Of a stretch of 43,329 bases of DNA, positions 43,176 through 43,329 are shown one piece after another. Every line of letters begins with the position of its first letter. Position 1 is the stretch's first letter. The notes under the pieces were generated by a model. The model had not been told where the DNA came from. It was given only the letters and a program-made list of their open reading frames with translations, and made no database searches. The DNA is from a bacterium. Its GTDB lineage: Bacteria > SZUA-79 > Acidulodesulfobacterales > Acidulodesulfobacteraceae. A program made the translations under genes and the position numbers. Where the stretch lies: the NCBI GenBank assembly GCA_027319095.1, contig DAHVNW010000015.1:1-43329 (forward strand). The letters run 5' to 3'.

Positions 43176-43329
43176 TGTTTGTTTATAAAATTAATATATA
43201 TATCATCGATTAATTTGCTTCCCAATAAATTTTTCAGTTTATTGGACTATTAGATTTCCGCAATATACTGCCACGCTTTACGGTCGAAGCCAGAAAAGCA
43301 AACCATGCTATAGTCGACCTTCTTGTTGA

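Overview
The window is AT-rich (my visual estimate is well under 45% GC) bacterial chromosome with densely packed, mostly plus-strand genes. The division genes are bacterial, and MurE carries the DNPR motif of meso-diaminopimelate ligases, so the wall is probably of Gram-negative type. The reductive-TCA locus and base composition suggest an anaerobic or microaerophilic autotroph, perhaps a deltaproteobacterium-like lineage such as the Sva0485/Acidulodesulfobacterales group. That placement is a guess and was not tested.

Layout. (1) 279-9901 is a carbon-metabolism block: NAD-type isocitrate dehydrogenase, an OsmC-like protein, a two-subunit biotin carboxylase (472 + 638 aa), an ATP-grasp/CoA-ligase pair, a short 264-aa citryl-CoA lyase-like protein and class II fructose-1,6-bisphosphatase. 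Read together these resemble the two-step reverse TCA reactions known from Hydrogenobacter: 2-oxoglutarate carboxylase plus oxalosuccinate reductase, and citryl-CoA synthetase plus citryl-CoA lyase. The bisphosphatase would lead on to gluconeogenesis. (2) 9958-11304 holds an NDUFA9-like SDR and a DsrE-like protein. (3) 11431-29991 is a complete division and cell wall (dcw) cluster, mraZ-rsmH-ftsL-ftsI-murE-murF-mraY-murD-ftsW-murG-murC-murB-ddl-ftsQ-ftsA-ftsZ, with a clear promoter and a three-repeat MraZ operator. (4) 30040-33955 has a ModE-type DNA-binding protein, a B12/radical SAM protein, an orphan ABC ATPase and a class II aldolase family protein. (5) 34119-37985 has tmRNA and smpB, a TlpA-like thioredoxin, a broken small ORF, tRNA-Glu and two roadblock-fold proteins. 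(6) 38064-41807 is a tRNA-Thr followed by a 3.7-kb integrated element bounded by a perfect 50-bp direct repeat of the tRNA 3' part. It holds a tyrosine integrase, a small HTH protein (possible excisionase), a 33-aa membrane peptide, a second tyrosine recombinase-like protein and about 0.94 kb of hairpin-rich non-coding DNA. (7) 41951-42823 is a beta-hydroxyacid dehydrogenase, followed by a gene-poor edge with a possible decayed phosphoribosyltransferase.

The observations I rate highest are the reverse TCA locus with NAD-type residues in its isocitrate dehydrogenase, a short palindromic repeat translated in frame at the N-termini of two unrelated genes (the CoA ligase and murC), and the compact tRNA-Thr element with tandem repeats near both att sites and a nested branched inverted repeat followed by a T-run. 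All assignments come from reading motifs by eye; no database search was run.
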